The translations under genes were made by a program, and so were the position numbers. A DNA stretch of 23,929 nucleotides from an uncultured Campylobacter sp. (lineage in GTDB: Bacteria > Campylobacterota > Campylobacteria > Campylobacterales > Campylobacteraceae), in assembly GCF_938030685.1 (NCBI RefSeq), contig NZ_CALHHX010000157.1:1-23929 (forward strand), given 5' to 3'. Positions 15,262-23,929 of the stretch are shown in pieces. Each line of letters opens with the position of its first letter. Positions within the stretch are counted from its first letter, which is position 1. Below the pieces are notes generated by a model that saw nothing but the letters and a program-made list of their open reading frames with translations, was not told where the DNA came from and ran no database searches.

Positions 15262-16683
15262 ATGAAAAAATCGATCATCATATCGATAGCTTTAGCAGGT
15301 GCGCTTTTTGGCGCCAGTATCGACATTAAAGAAGCTCCAAGCAATTATGAGCGCGTAAATCCGGGCTTTAATCAAGATGTCGTGCTTTCGTATCACAGCT
15401 CCGTTGCGGACGTGAAAAAATCCGTCGTAAATATCGCGACTAAAACCAAGATCAAAGCAGGCAACAGCCCGATGTCACAGATGTTTGACGATCCGTTTTT
15501 TAAGCAATTTTTCGACTTTGACATTCCGCAACAACAAGAGCGCGAGGGAAGCTCGCTAGGCTCTGGTGTCATCATCTCCGAAGACGGCTATATTGTCACA
15601 AATAATCACGTAATAGAAAACGCCGACGAAATCGTAGTTACACTACTAGAAGGCGATAAAGAGTATAAAGCCAAGGTAATCGGCACCGACCCTAAAACCG
15701 ACCTTGCAATCATTAAAATCGACGAAAAAAACCTCTCTGCGGTTAAATTTGCCGACTCGTCCAAGGCTATGGAGGGCGACATTGTATTTGCTATCGGAAA
15801 TCCTTTCGGCGTGGGCGGCACCATCACTCAAGGCATAATCTCGGCGCTAAATAAAAACAATATCGGGTTAAATCAATATGAAAATTTCATCCAAACCGAC
15901 GCTTCGATTAACCCGGGCAACTCAGGCGGTGCGTTAGTAGATAGCCGCGGTGCGCTTTTGGGAATAAATTCCGCTATTTTAAGTCGCGGCGGCGGAAATA
16001 ACGGCGTAGGCTTTGCGATCCCTTCAAATATGGTAAAAGAGATCGCTGAAAAGCTCATCACAAATGGCAAGATCGAGCGTGGCTTTATAGGCGTTACGAT
16101 TTCGGATATGTCTAAAGATCAAAAAGAGCTCTATGAAAGCAAAGAGGGCGCGCTAATCTCAAGCGTAGAAAAGGATATGCCAGCCGATAAAGCAGGTATC
16201 AAGCGCGGCGATTTGATTACCAAAATAAACGGCAAATCTATCAAAAACGCCAACGAGCTAAAAAATTTAATCGGCTCAATGGCTCCAGGAAGCTCAGTGG
16301 ATGTAGAATTTGAACGCGACGGCAAAAGCAAGAGCACGACTATCAAGCTAGACGCGATGAAATCCGACTCCACCACCTTAGGCTCAGCTGGCGAGGACTC
16401 AAAAAGCGCAATAGAGGGGCTAAAGCTAAGGACGTTAAATGACAGCTTGCGCCGCAAATATAACCTCGACGACGATGTCTCGGGTGCCCTCGTCTTAAGC
16501 GTCAAAGATGGCTCAAAAGCCGATGATTACGGCTTTGAGGTAGGCGACGTGATCATCCAAGTCGGTCAAAATGACGTCAAAAGCTCAGACGATTTCGATC
16601 GATACATCAAAGATTACAAGGGCAAGAAAACCCTAGTCTGGGTTATCAGACGCGGAATTCCGCAAGGTCTTGTAATCCGCTAA
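15262..16683 (+). CDS. htrA: HtrA/DegQ periplasmic serine protease and chaperone
   Basis: Degrades or refolds damaged envelope proteins; Campylobacter HtrA is also secreted and acts on host cell junctions. The 473 residues start with a signal peptide (MKKSIIISIALAGALFGA). A trypsin-like domain follows with catalytic triad His116 (IVTNNHVIENA), Asp147 (PKTDLAIIKID) and Ser221 (INPGNSGGALVD). Two PDZ domains begin at about residues 275 (GFIGVTISDMS) and 385. The triad is complete, so the protease should be active. The gene diverges from cbpA across a 168-base region that holds both promoters and the HspR-type operator. A stem-loop overlaps its stop codon. Annotators also use degQ or degP for this family. 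Confidence 0.95.
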   Translation: MKKSIIISIALAGALFGASIDIKEAPSNYERVNPGFNQDVVLSYHSSVADVKKSVVNIATKTKIKAGNSPMSQMFDDPFFKQFFDFDIPQQQEREGSSLGSGVIISEDGYIVTNNHVIENADEIVVTLLEGDKEYKAKVIGTDPKTDLAIIKIDEKNLSAVKFADSSKAMEGDIVFAIGNPFGVGGTITQGIISALNKNNIGLNQYENFIQTDASINPGNSGGALVDSRGALLGINSAILSRGGGNNGVGFAIPSNMVKEIAEKLITNGKIERGFIGVTISDMSKDQKELYESKEGALISSVEKDMPADKAGIKRGDLITKINGKSIKNANELKNLIGSMAPGSSVDVEFERDGKSKSTTIKLDAMKSDSTTLGSAGEDSKSAIEGLKLRTLNDSLRRKYNLDDDVSGALVLSVKDGSKADDYGFEVGDVIIQVGQNDVKSSDDFDRYIKDYKGKKTLVWVIRRGIPQGLVIR

Positions 16684-16702
16684 GCTTGGTCTACCAAGCT
16701 TA
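16681..16702 (+). terminator. Stem-loop overlapping the htrA stop codon
   Basis: TAAGCTTGGT and ACCAAGCTTA form a perfect 10-bp inverted repeat around two bases, and its first three bases are the htrA stop codon. No T tract follows, so it may protect the 3' end of the mRNA or be a weak terminator. Confidence 0.4.
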
Positions 16703-17484
16703 GCGGCGAGAAACGCGAAAGCATTAAAATTTAACCGCGGCGAGCCCAGGACAAAGCATTAGCGGAACATTGCGAGTAAGCCAGCAGAAGTTTTTGGGAT
16801 TTTGAACTTTCTGATAAGCGAAATTTCGAGCTTTCGAGCACAAAAGATACATAAACTATAAAAAGGGCTTCCTGCAGGCATTAAAAGCTGCCGGAAGCTC
16901 TCTGTTATTTCAAGCATCTCTGAAAGCCCTCTGCTATTTCAAAACACCGCTAAAAGCCCAGATTTTTCGCTTGAAATTCTTAGAATTTTGCCCCCTCCAT
17001 TGCTTTTATTTTCACTTAGAATTTTTAAAATTTAACCCTCCACGCCGCTACTTTATCGTTTTTATCGTTTTTATCGCCTCGTCTGGAACTGCTTTAAAAT
17101 TTTAATCTCTTTGCTAACAACATACCGCAGAAGTATGTGCTTTTAACCTAGAATTACTTCAAATTTTAATTCCTCTCGTATATTGCTTCACTTTAAATTC
17201 CATAAAATCCAAATTTATAAAATTTATGCCCTACCATATTTCTGCTACCAGAAACTATCACCTTTTTATTCTAGCGCTTTTCTCGCAGCGTCGTTTCTTG
17301 GGAATCCCGCTGGCTAAATTTTAAGGTCGGAATTTTAAAATTCCATCATTTTGTAATCGTAATTTTTCATTTAAGCTTCGATAACAAAAATAAGCTGAAA
17401 TTTTACTTTATTATCGAAAACGTTACATCGCGATACCCATTTTTTCGCGTTAAGCTACCTTTCGTTAGAAATTTTATTAAATTT
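16703..17484. other. Gene-free spacer between htrA and the autotransporter
   Basis: No credible gene on either strand. It contains an imperfect duplication of about 29 bases (16895-16923 and 16924-16953, sharing ctctg(t/c)tatttcaa), a short tandem array of the 9-mer TTTATCGTT (17052-17076, about 2.8 copies) and a perfect 16-bp palindrome with half site GGAATTTT (17329-17344). A dispersed TTCGATAA / TTATCGAA pair lies at 17377-17384 and 17411-17418. AT content rises toward the autotransporter promoter. Confidence 0.55.
16867..16898 (+). terminator. Second hairpin downstream of htrA
   Basis: GCTTCCTGCAG (16867-16877) pairs with CTGCCGGAAGC (16888-16898) with one mismatch. TCTCTGTTATTT follows. 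It is a candidate transcription end for htrA about 180 bases past its stop codon. Confidence 0.35.
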
Positions 17485-17485
17485 A

Positions 17486-17513
17486 TTGTAAATAGGTATT
17501 TTTATAGTATAAT
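17486..17513 (+). promoter_or_regulatory. Promoter of the autotransporter gene
   Basis: TATAAT at 17508-17513 is a perfect -10. TTGTAA at 17486-17491, 16 bases upstream, matches 4 of 6 positions of a -35. Transcription would start near 17520, giving a leader of under 30 bases that contains T5 and T6 runs and the ribosome site GAAGGA (17534-17539), 8 bases before ATG. Confidence 0.65.
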
Positions 17514-17547
17514 GGATAGTTTTTATTTTTTACGAAGGATTACAACT

Positions 17548-20500
17548 ATGAAAGATATTAAGATACCGATTATCTCAGGTCTGAGCATCGCTGCTACGCT
17601 AGCACTGATGCCGATGCAAGTTTTAGCCGACAATGCAAAAGCGACGGTAACCGGCGGCGGTAGCGATGGTAATTTGCATACTCCAGGCGGCGGGTATTAC
17701 TCGGGTGGTTATGAAGGCGCTGGTAACGGAGGTGGCTCCAAAAATCATATAGTAACTATCACTGGAGATGCTTCAGGTATTGATATGTCTGGCCGCAGTA
17801 TATACGGTGGCGGTATGGGTCATCCTAACATTACACCTACGACATCGGCCGATAGAAATCAGATCACCGTTCAAAACCGCGCTACCGTTACCACCGTAAT
17901 AGGCGGTGAAGGCATAGGCGCAACAGGCAATACCGTAAACATAATAAATGCAACCGTTAATAGAGTCGTTCTCGGCGGCAACGGCACTTGGGCAGGAAAG
18001 AGACCTCAATCGGGAGATGCCGTCGGCAACACCGTAAATATCGAAGGTAATAGCCATATAATCGGCGATAATAGTACCATGGGAAATTTCCAAGCTATAG
18101 TATCGGGAGGTCGTGCTAGATATGGTCACTCTGCAGAAAATAATACGGTAAATATAAAAAGCGCAGCACAAATAGATAAATACAGGATAGAGGGTGCTAC
18201 CATACACGAAGGTGGTTCCGCGAAAGGTAATGGCGTAAATATTACGGGCGCTATCGTCTTAAGCAGCGGTCAAGAAATAGACGGCGCGGTATCGGTATCT
18301 CCAAATTTCGCTAGTACATTAGAGGAAAACTATGTCGTCATAAACAGCGCCAGTGCTAAACTTCAAAATATAACAGGCGCCAATGCTACTAGAGAGGGTA
18401 TTACCATTGGAAGCAACGCTGCGGCTAGCAAAAACTACGTAAAGCTACAAAACGGAGAGGTTCAATCTACTACGGGCTCATATATGGCAGCCGTTTCTAA
18501 CGACAATTACTCTGAAATCAGCGGCGGAAAGGTTATAGGTGACGTTCACGGAGGCTTCGGCGGAGGTTCTGGTACCAATCACGTCGCTACTAGCACGAAT
18601 GATTACGTCAAAATAAGCGGCGGCGAGATAGGCGGTAGCGCTTACGGCTTCCGCAACGTAAACGGAGAGATAAAAAGTAGTTACGTTGAAATGAGCGGAG
18701 GCAAAGTAGCACAAGATGCTATAGGCGGAAACAGCGTTAACGGCAAAATTTCAAACACCAAAGTAACTCTAAACGGTGGCGAAGTGAGCCACGATGTCAT
18801 CGGCGGAAACAGCGTTAACGGCGACGTTACGGGCGCCAGAGCAGAGATCGCAAACGGCGCTACGCTAAGCCACGATATCATCGGCGGTAGAAGCGAAAAA
18901 GGTAATGCCGAAAATAACTGGGTAATAGCGGATTTGACCGGCAAAAGCGTCTTTCAGGTAATCGGCGGAACCAATAAAATCGGCAGCGGCAGCGGAACGG
19001 CAAATAATAACCACGTGCAAGTAACCGGCGGAACACTAAACGGTCCTGCTCTGGGCGGACGCGGCGAACAAGGCGTCAGCGGCAATGAATTCTTCGCGAC
19101 CGAAACGACTATCAACAACCACGTTTCTGGCGGAACTACCTCAAGCGGCAATGCCGTACAAAACGCCTTATCCTTGGTAAATTCTACAGTCAATGGAAAT
19201 AAAGAGGTAAAAGGCGGTAACGCTATGGGGGGCTCTGCATCCAATAACAGCGTAATTTTGCAAGGCTCCACGATAAACGGAGTAGTTTATGGTGCGCAAG
19301 CTACCGCTGCTGGCAGCAATGACAATACGGTAAATTTAACGAATAGCACCGTTACCGGCACGATTTACGGATTATTCGGTAGCGGTAGCGGTAGCGGCAA
19401 TACCTTGATAAATGATTCAAACGCCATTGCTCCTAATAAAGCGGGCAATATCGCTAGATTTGATGTTTTAAATTTCTTGCATATATCAAATGCGAATTCC
19501 GATGCAAACAAAGCCGCCCTTCAAATCACAGATGGGGCTCAAACCGATATCAATAACGCTAAATTTCAACTTGGCGGCACCGATTATAATGTAGATACCT
19601 ATGCAATAGGCGACGGCGAGAAGCGCTATTTGATCCATAATGAAAACGGATTTACCGGCTTTAACGAAACACAAACTACCAAGCGCACCGATAACGTATT
19701 TACGATCAAAAACGCCACTACCTACTCTATGAATTTAAAAGGTCTGATGAAAGATGATGACGGAAAATCCATCGTAATCCAAGGTAAAAAGAAAACCGAC
19801 CGCACTATCACTGGAGCATTCGATAACGGAGAGATCACTAAATACTCCGGTCCTGCGGGCGATCCTACTATCGACGTAGGTGAAGATCCAAATGCACCGC
19901 AGAATTTCGGCGGGCTAGATATCGATACGAACAACGTTCCTAACGCTAAGATAAATTTAGTAAGTGGCAATAATATAGGCACGATAAAAGCTGATGGCAA
20001 CGACGAGATAAATGTTGGTAAAGACGGTGCCAATCCGCTAGTGCCAGGCAATATAACTGCAAAAAATATCGAGAAATCAGGCCCCGGTAAGCTAAAGATG
20101 AATTTCAATCTGCCTAACAACTATAATGGAGGTAATCCTGCGATCAAACTTACCGACAACGGGCTTACGGATTTAACCGGTACTGACGTCAATGTAAATA
20201 ATGCCAAAGACGGCACCACATACACACTCGTTAAAAAGACTAACGGCGGCACTATAAATTTCAACGATAGAAGTGTCCAAAAAGACCAGACCTATACTAT
20301 CACAGACAAAGATCACTATCAATATGATGGCGAGACTTTTAGAAGAGAAAACGGCAATCAAGAGCTTGTTTATAAAAAAGGCGTTGTTCCGGAAAATTGG
20401 AGCGACAATGACTTCGATAGCGGTGAGCTAACCAAGAACCAAGCTAACAATGATGCCCAAGCAGGAGCTCATAAACTATTCGGTAATAAAAATAACACCG

Positions 20501-23500
20501 TAAACGTATCTCAAAGCGCAGGAGATCTAAACGGTAAGAATATAAGCTCCGGTAGAGCCGACGTCAAAGATATCGAAACGCCTAATACTATCCATGATAA
20601 CTACACTACAATAAAAGGCGGAACGGGATTTGGCGATGTATATGCAGGCTATGGTGATAGCGGAACCCAAGAGGTTCACCACAACGAGCTAAGCTTTGAA
20701 GATAGCTCAAAAGGCGCGGTGGTAAACGGAAACGTAAGCGCAGGCTATGCCTTAAACGGAAACGTTCATGATAATACCGTAACTACAAACGATACTATAG
20801 TTAACGGAAACGCTTACGGCGGTGAAGCGGCTAGTGGTAATGCAGATGCCAACACCATAACTCTAAATGACGGTAAGGTTACCGGCGACGTAAAAGGTGC
20901 AAAAGCTAGCGGCTCTGCAACCAATAACATTGTAAATTTAAAAGGCACAGCTAGAGTCGACGGTAACGTCTACGCTGCAGATGCAAGCAGCGGTAGCGGT
21001 AACAGCGTAAATTTCCATAGCGGAAGCGTAGTAGGAACGATATACGGTCTATCTAATACAGGCGGCACCAATAATAGCCTAAACGTATATAACGCCTCTA
21101 CTCAAAAAACCGCAGGCGATATAGCAAATCTAAACGTATTAAACTTTAATGGAATTTCAAACGCTAACGGTAGCGCAGATGCCGCAGCTTTAAATTTAAC
21201 CACTGCTGGCAACACCGATATCAATAACGCTAAATTCCAACTAAACGGAATAGATTACGATCCAAGTAACGATAGCTACGGCTCTTTAAATATAGAGGAG
21301 GGTAAGGAGTATTATCTAATTAAAAACGGAGGCGATTACTCAAATTTCAAAGAGAAAGCCAAGCAGCAGACAAACGTATTTAATATCACCGATGCTTCTA
21401 CCTATGAGATCTCTTTAAAGGGTATGTTAAAGAGCACGGATAACCACTCCATATTTATCCAAGGGGTAAAGGATACCAAACGCAATATCTCATCAGATAA
21501 AAACTTCGATAGCGAAGAGGTTTTAAAATATGATCCAGATCTTACCGCAGGTACTATAATCAACGTAGGTAAAGCAGGTGAGAATAAGAACTTTAACGGA
21601 CTTAAAATAAATACGGTAAATACCGATCCCGCTAAACCTATAAAAGCAACCGTTACTCTAGTAGAGGGTAATAATATAGGAACCATTACCGGCGATGATG
21701 ATGATACTTTAAAGATAGGTAAAGATGACGGCTCTATGACTCCTGGAAGTATAGAAGCTGAAAACATCGCAGGCTTTAAGAAGATCGACTTCAACCTCCC
21801 TAACAACTACAACGGAAGCGATCCCGCACTTAAGCTTACCGGAAGTACTATTACCGATCTTAGCCAGACGAATGTTAATGTAAATACCAATAACCTTGAT
21901 GATAACAAAGACTATAAGTTAATAAGCAAGGATAACGGTACTATAAATTTCCAAGACAGAAGCACCCAAAAAGATCAGGTCTATACCATTACCGATAAAG
22001 ATCACTACCAATATGACGGTGAAACCTTCCGTAAACAAAACGCAGGCAAAGAGCTCGTATATAGAAAGGGCACCATTACAGATGCTTGGATAGATAACGG
22101 CTTCGATAGCACGGAGCTAACCAAGAACCAAGCTAACAATGATGCCCAAGCAGGAGCTCATAAACTATTCGGTAATAAAAATAACACCGTAAACGTATCT
22201 CAAAGCGCAGGAGATCTAAACGGTAAGAATATAAGCTCCGGTAGAGCCGACGTCAAAGATATCGAAACGCCTAATACTATCCATGATAACTACACTACAA
22301 TAAAAGGCGGAACGGGATTTGGCGATGTATATGCAGGCTATGGTGATAGCGGAACCCAAGAGGTTCACCACAACGAGCTAAGCTTTGAAGATAGCTCAAA
22401 AGGCGCGGTGGTAAACGGAAACGTAAGCGCAGGCTATGCCTTAAACGGAAACGTTCATGATAATACCGTAACTACAAACGATACTATAGTTAACGGAAAC
22501 GCTTACGGCGGTGAAGCGGCTAGTGGTAATGCAGATGCCAACACCATAACTCTAAATGACGGTAAGGTTACCGGCGACGTAAAAGGTGCAAAAGCTAGCG
22601 GCTCTGCAACCAATAACATTGTAAATTTAAAAGGCACAGCTAGAGTCGACGGTAACGTCTACGCTGCAGATGCAAGCAGCGGTAGCGGTAACAGCGTAAA
22701 TTTCCATAGCGGAAGCGTAGTAGGAACGATATACGGTCTATCTAATACAGGCGGCACCAATAATAGCCTAAACGTATATAACGCCTCTACTCAAAAAACC
22801 GCAGGCGATATAGCAAATCTAAACGTATTAAACTTTAATGGAATTTCAAACGCTAACGGTAGCGCAGATGCCGCAGCTTTAAATTTAACCACTGCTGGCA
22901 ACACCGATATCAATAACGCTAAATTCCAACTAAACGGAATAGATTACGATCCAAGTAACGATAGCTACGGCTCTTTAAATATAGAGGAGGGTAAGGAGTA
23001 TTATCTTATCCGCAATACCGGTAATACCTTTACGAGCTTTACCGAAAAGGCTAAGCAAACAACTAGTGAGTTTACTCTTAAAAGCTCTACCACCTACGAT
23101 ATAATGCTAAAAGGCTTAATTAAGAGCAGCGACGATCAATCTATCTTGATTCAAGGAAACAAGCTTACTTCAAGAAAAATTTCCAATGATGGAAAATTCG
23201 ACGGCGGAGAGATCAATAAATACGGAAATATTCTAAATCCTGTAATAAACGTAGTTAACGAAGATCCTTCTAATCCTACAGATTTTAACGGCTTAGATAT
23301 CGACGGCGGCAACAACTCTACCGTAAATTTAACCGGCGGCAATAATATCGGAGATATCACCGGCGGAGCTGGAAGCACTCTAAATGTAGGTAAAAATACT
23401 ACCAATCCGGCAGCCCCTAACTCTATAACCGCTAAGAATATCGGAGGGTTTGACGATATCAATATCTTTATGCCTCCTACCGTTAAAGACGGCGATTCGA

Positions 23501-23929
23501 TGATTAAGCTTACCGATCCTACGGCTAATACCGATCTAAGCAATATGAGAGGCAAGATCACCGCTTACGTTAGTGGCAATACCGATGTAGGAGATACCAG
23601 CACGATCCATCTGATAGATAAGCAAGGAAGCGGACGATTACTACTTCCTGATCCTTCGCATCTACAAACCAGGGTTCAGCAAGGCGCTACCATAGATTAT
23701 GAAACATATGCTATGGTAGATGCAAACGGAAGAGCATTGGATCTTAGATTTAACGGCAAAAGAAGGGTCAAAGACGATACCAAATCCTTCGCAGAAACCA
23801 GAGCTGCAAGCTTAGCCAGCTTAAAGAGCGGAAGCGAGTTAATCACTAACTACCTAGATAAGCTAATACCTGACGGTCATTTAGAGCTATTTCCTTTTGC
23901 TATAAGCGAAGCTTATGATCTAAGGTATG
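17548..23929 (+). CDS. Giant modular autotransporter adhesin (3' end beyond window)
   Basis: Type V secreted surface protein, probably an adhesin. The frame is open for 2,127 codons with no stop and continues past the window. The ATG at 17548 has a good ribosome site and a signal peptide (SIAATLALMPMQVLA, cleavage probably before DNAK). The passenger is Gly/Asn/Thr/Val-rich with beta-helix style coils such as GGNSVNGKISNTKVTLNGGE; one DNA-level repeat at 18724 and 18802 has a 26-residue period. The protein is built of about three modules, each with a coil-rich head and a tail containing NAKFQL, YYLI, LKGL(M/I)K and (V/L)GKD-type segments. NAKFQL recurs at 19561, 21232 and 22921, spacing 557 and 563 residues. 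The last residues (ETRAASLASLKSGSELITNY, then PFAISEAYDLRY) match the entry to the beta-barrel translocator of Campylobacter autotransporters, so roughly 250-300 residues are probably missing. Whether it is expressed or binds host or bacterial partners is not shown. Confidence 0.9.
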   Translation, partial: MKDIKIPIISGLSIAATLALMPMQVLADNAKATVTGGGSDGNLHTPGGGYYSGGYEGAGNGGGSKNHIVTITGDASGIDMSGRSIYGGGMGHPNITPTTSADRNQITVQNRATVTTVIGGEGIGATGNTVNIINATVNRVVLGGNGTWAGKRPQSGDAVGNTVNIEGNSHIIGDNSTMGNFQAIVSGGRARYGHSAENNTVNIKSAAQIDKYRIEGATIHEGGSAKGNGVNITGAIVLSSGQEIDGAVSVSPNFASTLEENYVVINSASAKLQNITGANATREGITIGSNAAASKNYVKLQNGEVQSTTGSYMAAVSNDNYSEISGGKVIGDVHGGFGGGSGTNHVATSTNDYVKISGGEIGGSAYGFRNVNGEIKSSYVEMSGGKVAQDAIGGNSVNGKISNTKVTLNGGEVSHDVIGGNSVNGDVTGARAEIANGATLSHDIIGGRSEKGNAENNWVIADLTGKSVFQVIGGTNKIGSGSGTANNNHVQVTGGTLNGPALGGRGEQGVSGNEFFATETTINNHVSGGTTSSGNAVQNALSLVNSTVNGNKEVKGGNAMGGSASNNSVILQGSTINGVVYGAQATAAGSNDNTVNLTNSTVTGTIYGLFGSGSGSGNTLINDSNAIAPNKAGNIARFDVLNFLHISNANSDANKAALQITDGAQTDINNAKFQLGGTDYNVDTYAIGDGEKRYLIHNENGFTGFNETQTTKRTDNVFTIKNATTYSMNLKGLMKDDDGKSIVIQGKKKTDRTITGAFDNGEITKYSGPAGDPTIDVGEDPNAPQNFGGLDIDTNNVPNAKINLVSGNNIGTIKADGNDEINVGKDGANPLVPGNITAKNIEKSGPGKLKMNFNLPNNYNGGNPAIKLTDNGLTDLTGTDVNVNNAKDGTTYTLVKKTNGGTINFNDRSVQKDQTYTITDKDHYQYDGETFRRENGNQELVYKKGVVPENWSDNDFDSGELTKNQANNDAQAGAHKLFGNKNNTVNVSQSAGDLNGKNISSGRADVKDIETPNTIHDNYTTIKGGTGFGDVYAGYGDSGTQEVHHNELSFEDSSKGAVVNGNVSAGYALNGNVHDNTVTTNDTIVNGNAYGGEAASGNADANTITLNDGKVTGDVKGAKASGSATNNIVNLKGTARVDGNVYAADASSGSGNSVNFHSGSVVGTIYGLSNTGGTNNSLNVYNASTQKTAGDIANLNVLNFNGISNANGSADAAALNLTTAGNTDINNAKFQLNGIDYDPSNDSYGSLNIEEGKEYYLIKNGGDYSNFKEKAKQQTNVFNITDASTYEISLKGMLKSTDNHSIFIQGVKDTKRNISSDKNFDSEEVLKYDPDLTAGTIINVGKAGENKNFNGLKINTVNTDPAKPIKATVTLVEGNNIGTITGDDDDTLKIGKDDGSMTPGSIEAENIAGFKKIDFNLPNNYNGSDPALKLTGSTITDLSQTNVNVNTNNLDDNKDYKLISKDNGTINFQDRSTQKDQVYTITDKDHYQYDGETFRKQNAGKELVYRKGTITDAWIDNGFDSTELTKNQANNDAQAGAHKLFGNKNNTVNVSQSAGDLNGKNISSGRADVKDIETPNTIHDNYTTIKGGTGFGDVYAGYGDSGTQEVHHNELSFEDSSKGAVVNGNVSAGYALNGNVHDNTVTTNDTIVNGNAYGGEAASGNADANTITLNDGKVTGDVKGAKASGSATNNIVNLKGTARVDGNVYAADASSGSGNSVNFHSGSVVGTIYGLSNTGGTNNSLNVYNASTQKTAGDIANLNVLNFNGISNANGSADAAALNLTTAGNTDINNAKFQLNGIDYDPSNDSYGSLNIEEGKEYYLIRNTGNTFTSFTEKAKQTTSEFTLKSSTTYDIMLKGLIKSSDDQSILIQGNKLTSRKISNDGKFDGGEINKYGNILNPVINVVNEDPSNPTDFNGLDIDGGNNSTVNLTGGNNIGDITGGAGSTLNVGKNTTNPAAPNSITAKNIGGFDDINIFMPPTVKDGDSMIKLTDPTANTDLSNMRGKITAYVSGNTDVGDTSTIHLIDKQGSGRLLLPDPSHLQTRVQQGATIDYETYAMVDANGRALDLRFNGKRRVKDDTKSFAETRAASLASLKSGSELITNYLDKLIPDGHLELFPFAISEAYDLRY
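20425..21317 (+). repeat. 893-bp perfect direct repeat, copy 1
   Basis: Identical, by my base-by-base reading, to 22114-23006. It encodes residues 960-1257 of the autotransporter, the coil-rich head of module 2 (from ELTKNQANNDAQAGAHKLFG to EGKEYYL). The offset between copies is 1689 bases, exactly 563 codons, so the frame is kept. Identity stops abruptly at both edges: t/g before the first base, a/t after the last. Confidence 0.95.
22114..23006 (+). repeat. 893-bp perfect direct repeat, copy 2
   Basis: Second copy, encoding residues 1523-1820, the head of module 3. The 796 bases between the copies are a diverged module tail. The tails flanking the identical heads differ from each other at many synonymous and non-synonymous sites, so the two heads have been made identical more recently than the modules were duplicated. 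Confidence 0.95.

Noticed and set aside
17508..17547. Phase-variable homopolymer in the autotransporter leader
   Set aside because: Only T5 and T6 runs are present, too short to argue for slippage, and there is no poly-G tract of the kind used by Campylobacter.
17773..23561. Many minus-strand open frames opposite the autotransporter
   Set aside because: They are mirror frames of a repetitive Gly/Asn/Thr/Ser-rich coding sequence. The plus strand is continuously open with promoter, ribosome site and signal peptide. Two of the minus frames at equivalent module positions simply reflect the repeat.

Overview
The window looks like a chromosomal segment of a Campylobacter, most like the higher-GC oral species (C. 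gracilis / C. showae / C. rectus type). Three things suggest this: Campylobacterota-style promoters (good TATAAT -10 boxes, mostly poor -35 boxes), the block kefB - hspR - cbpA - htrA, which I recall in the same order in C. jejuni, and a genome texture saturated with AAATTT-type words. The species call is inference.

Layout. (1) 1-1899 holds no convincing gene. It is a mosaic of GC-rich pieces separated by AAATTT words, with degenerate internal repeats. (2) 1950-7012 is an iron- or metal-chelate uptake locus: TonB-dependent outer-membrane receptor (broken by one frameshift), periplasmic binding protein, FecCD-type permease and ABC ATPase (also frameshifted near its start). Together they would move a chelate across the outer membrane, periplasm and inner membrane. 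(3) 7196-11433 carries accessory genes: two translationally coupled unknown genes, an SF0329-like protein, a class I SAM methyltransferase (frameshifted) and a membrane protein built from two similar four-helix halves (frameshifted). (4) 11724-16683 is the conserved stress block: KefB-type antiporter, HspR repressor and CbpA co-chaperone on the minus strand, and the periplasmic protease/chaperone HtrA diverging on the plus strand. The cbpA promoter is a near-perfect sigma70 promoter whose -35 box lies inside a HAIR-like HspR operator. (5) 16684-17547 is a gene-free spacer. (6) From 17548 to the window edge runs one giant open frame (2,127 codons, no stop). It has a signal peptide, a repetitive Gly/Asn-rich beta-helix passenger and the start of an autotransporter beta-barrel. 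It is made of about three modules of roughly 560 residues and contains an 893-bp perfect in-frame direct repeat.

Four genes between 1.9 and 11.4 kb are each interrupted by a single-base indel while their protein sequence continues cleanly in another frame. The genes from 11.7 kb onward are intact. This is either real decay, phase or strain variation, or uncorrected indel errors in the assembly; the sequence alone cannot tell. No tRNA, rRNA, CRISPR array, insertion sequence or poly-G phase-variation tract was seen.
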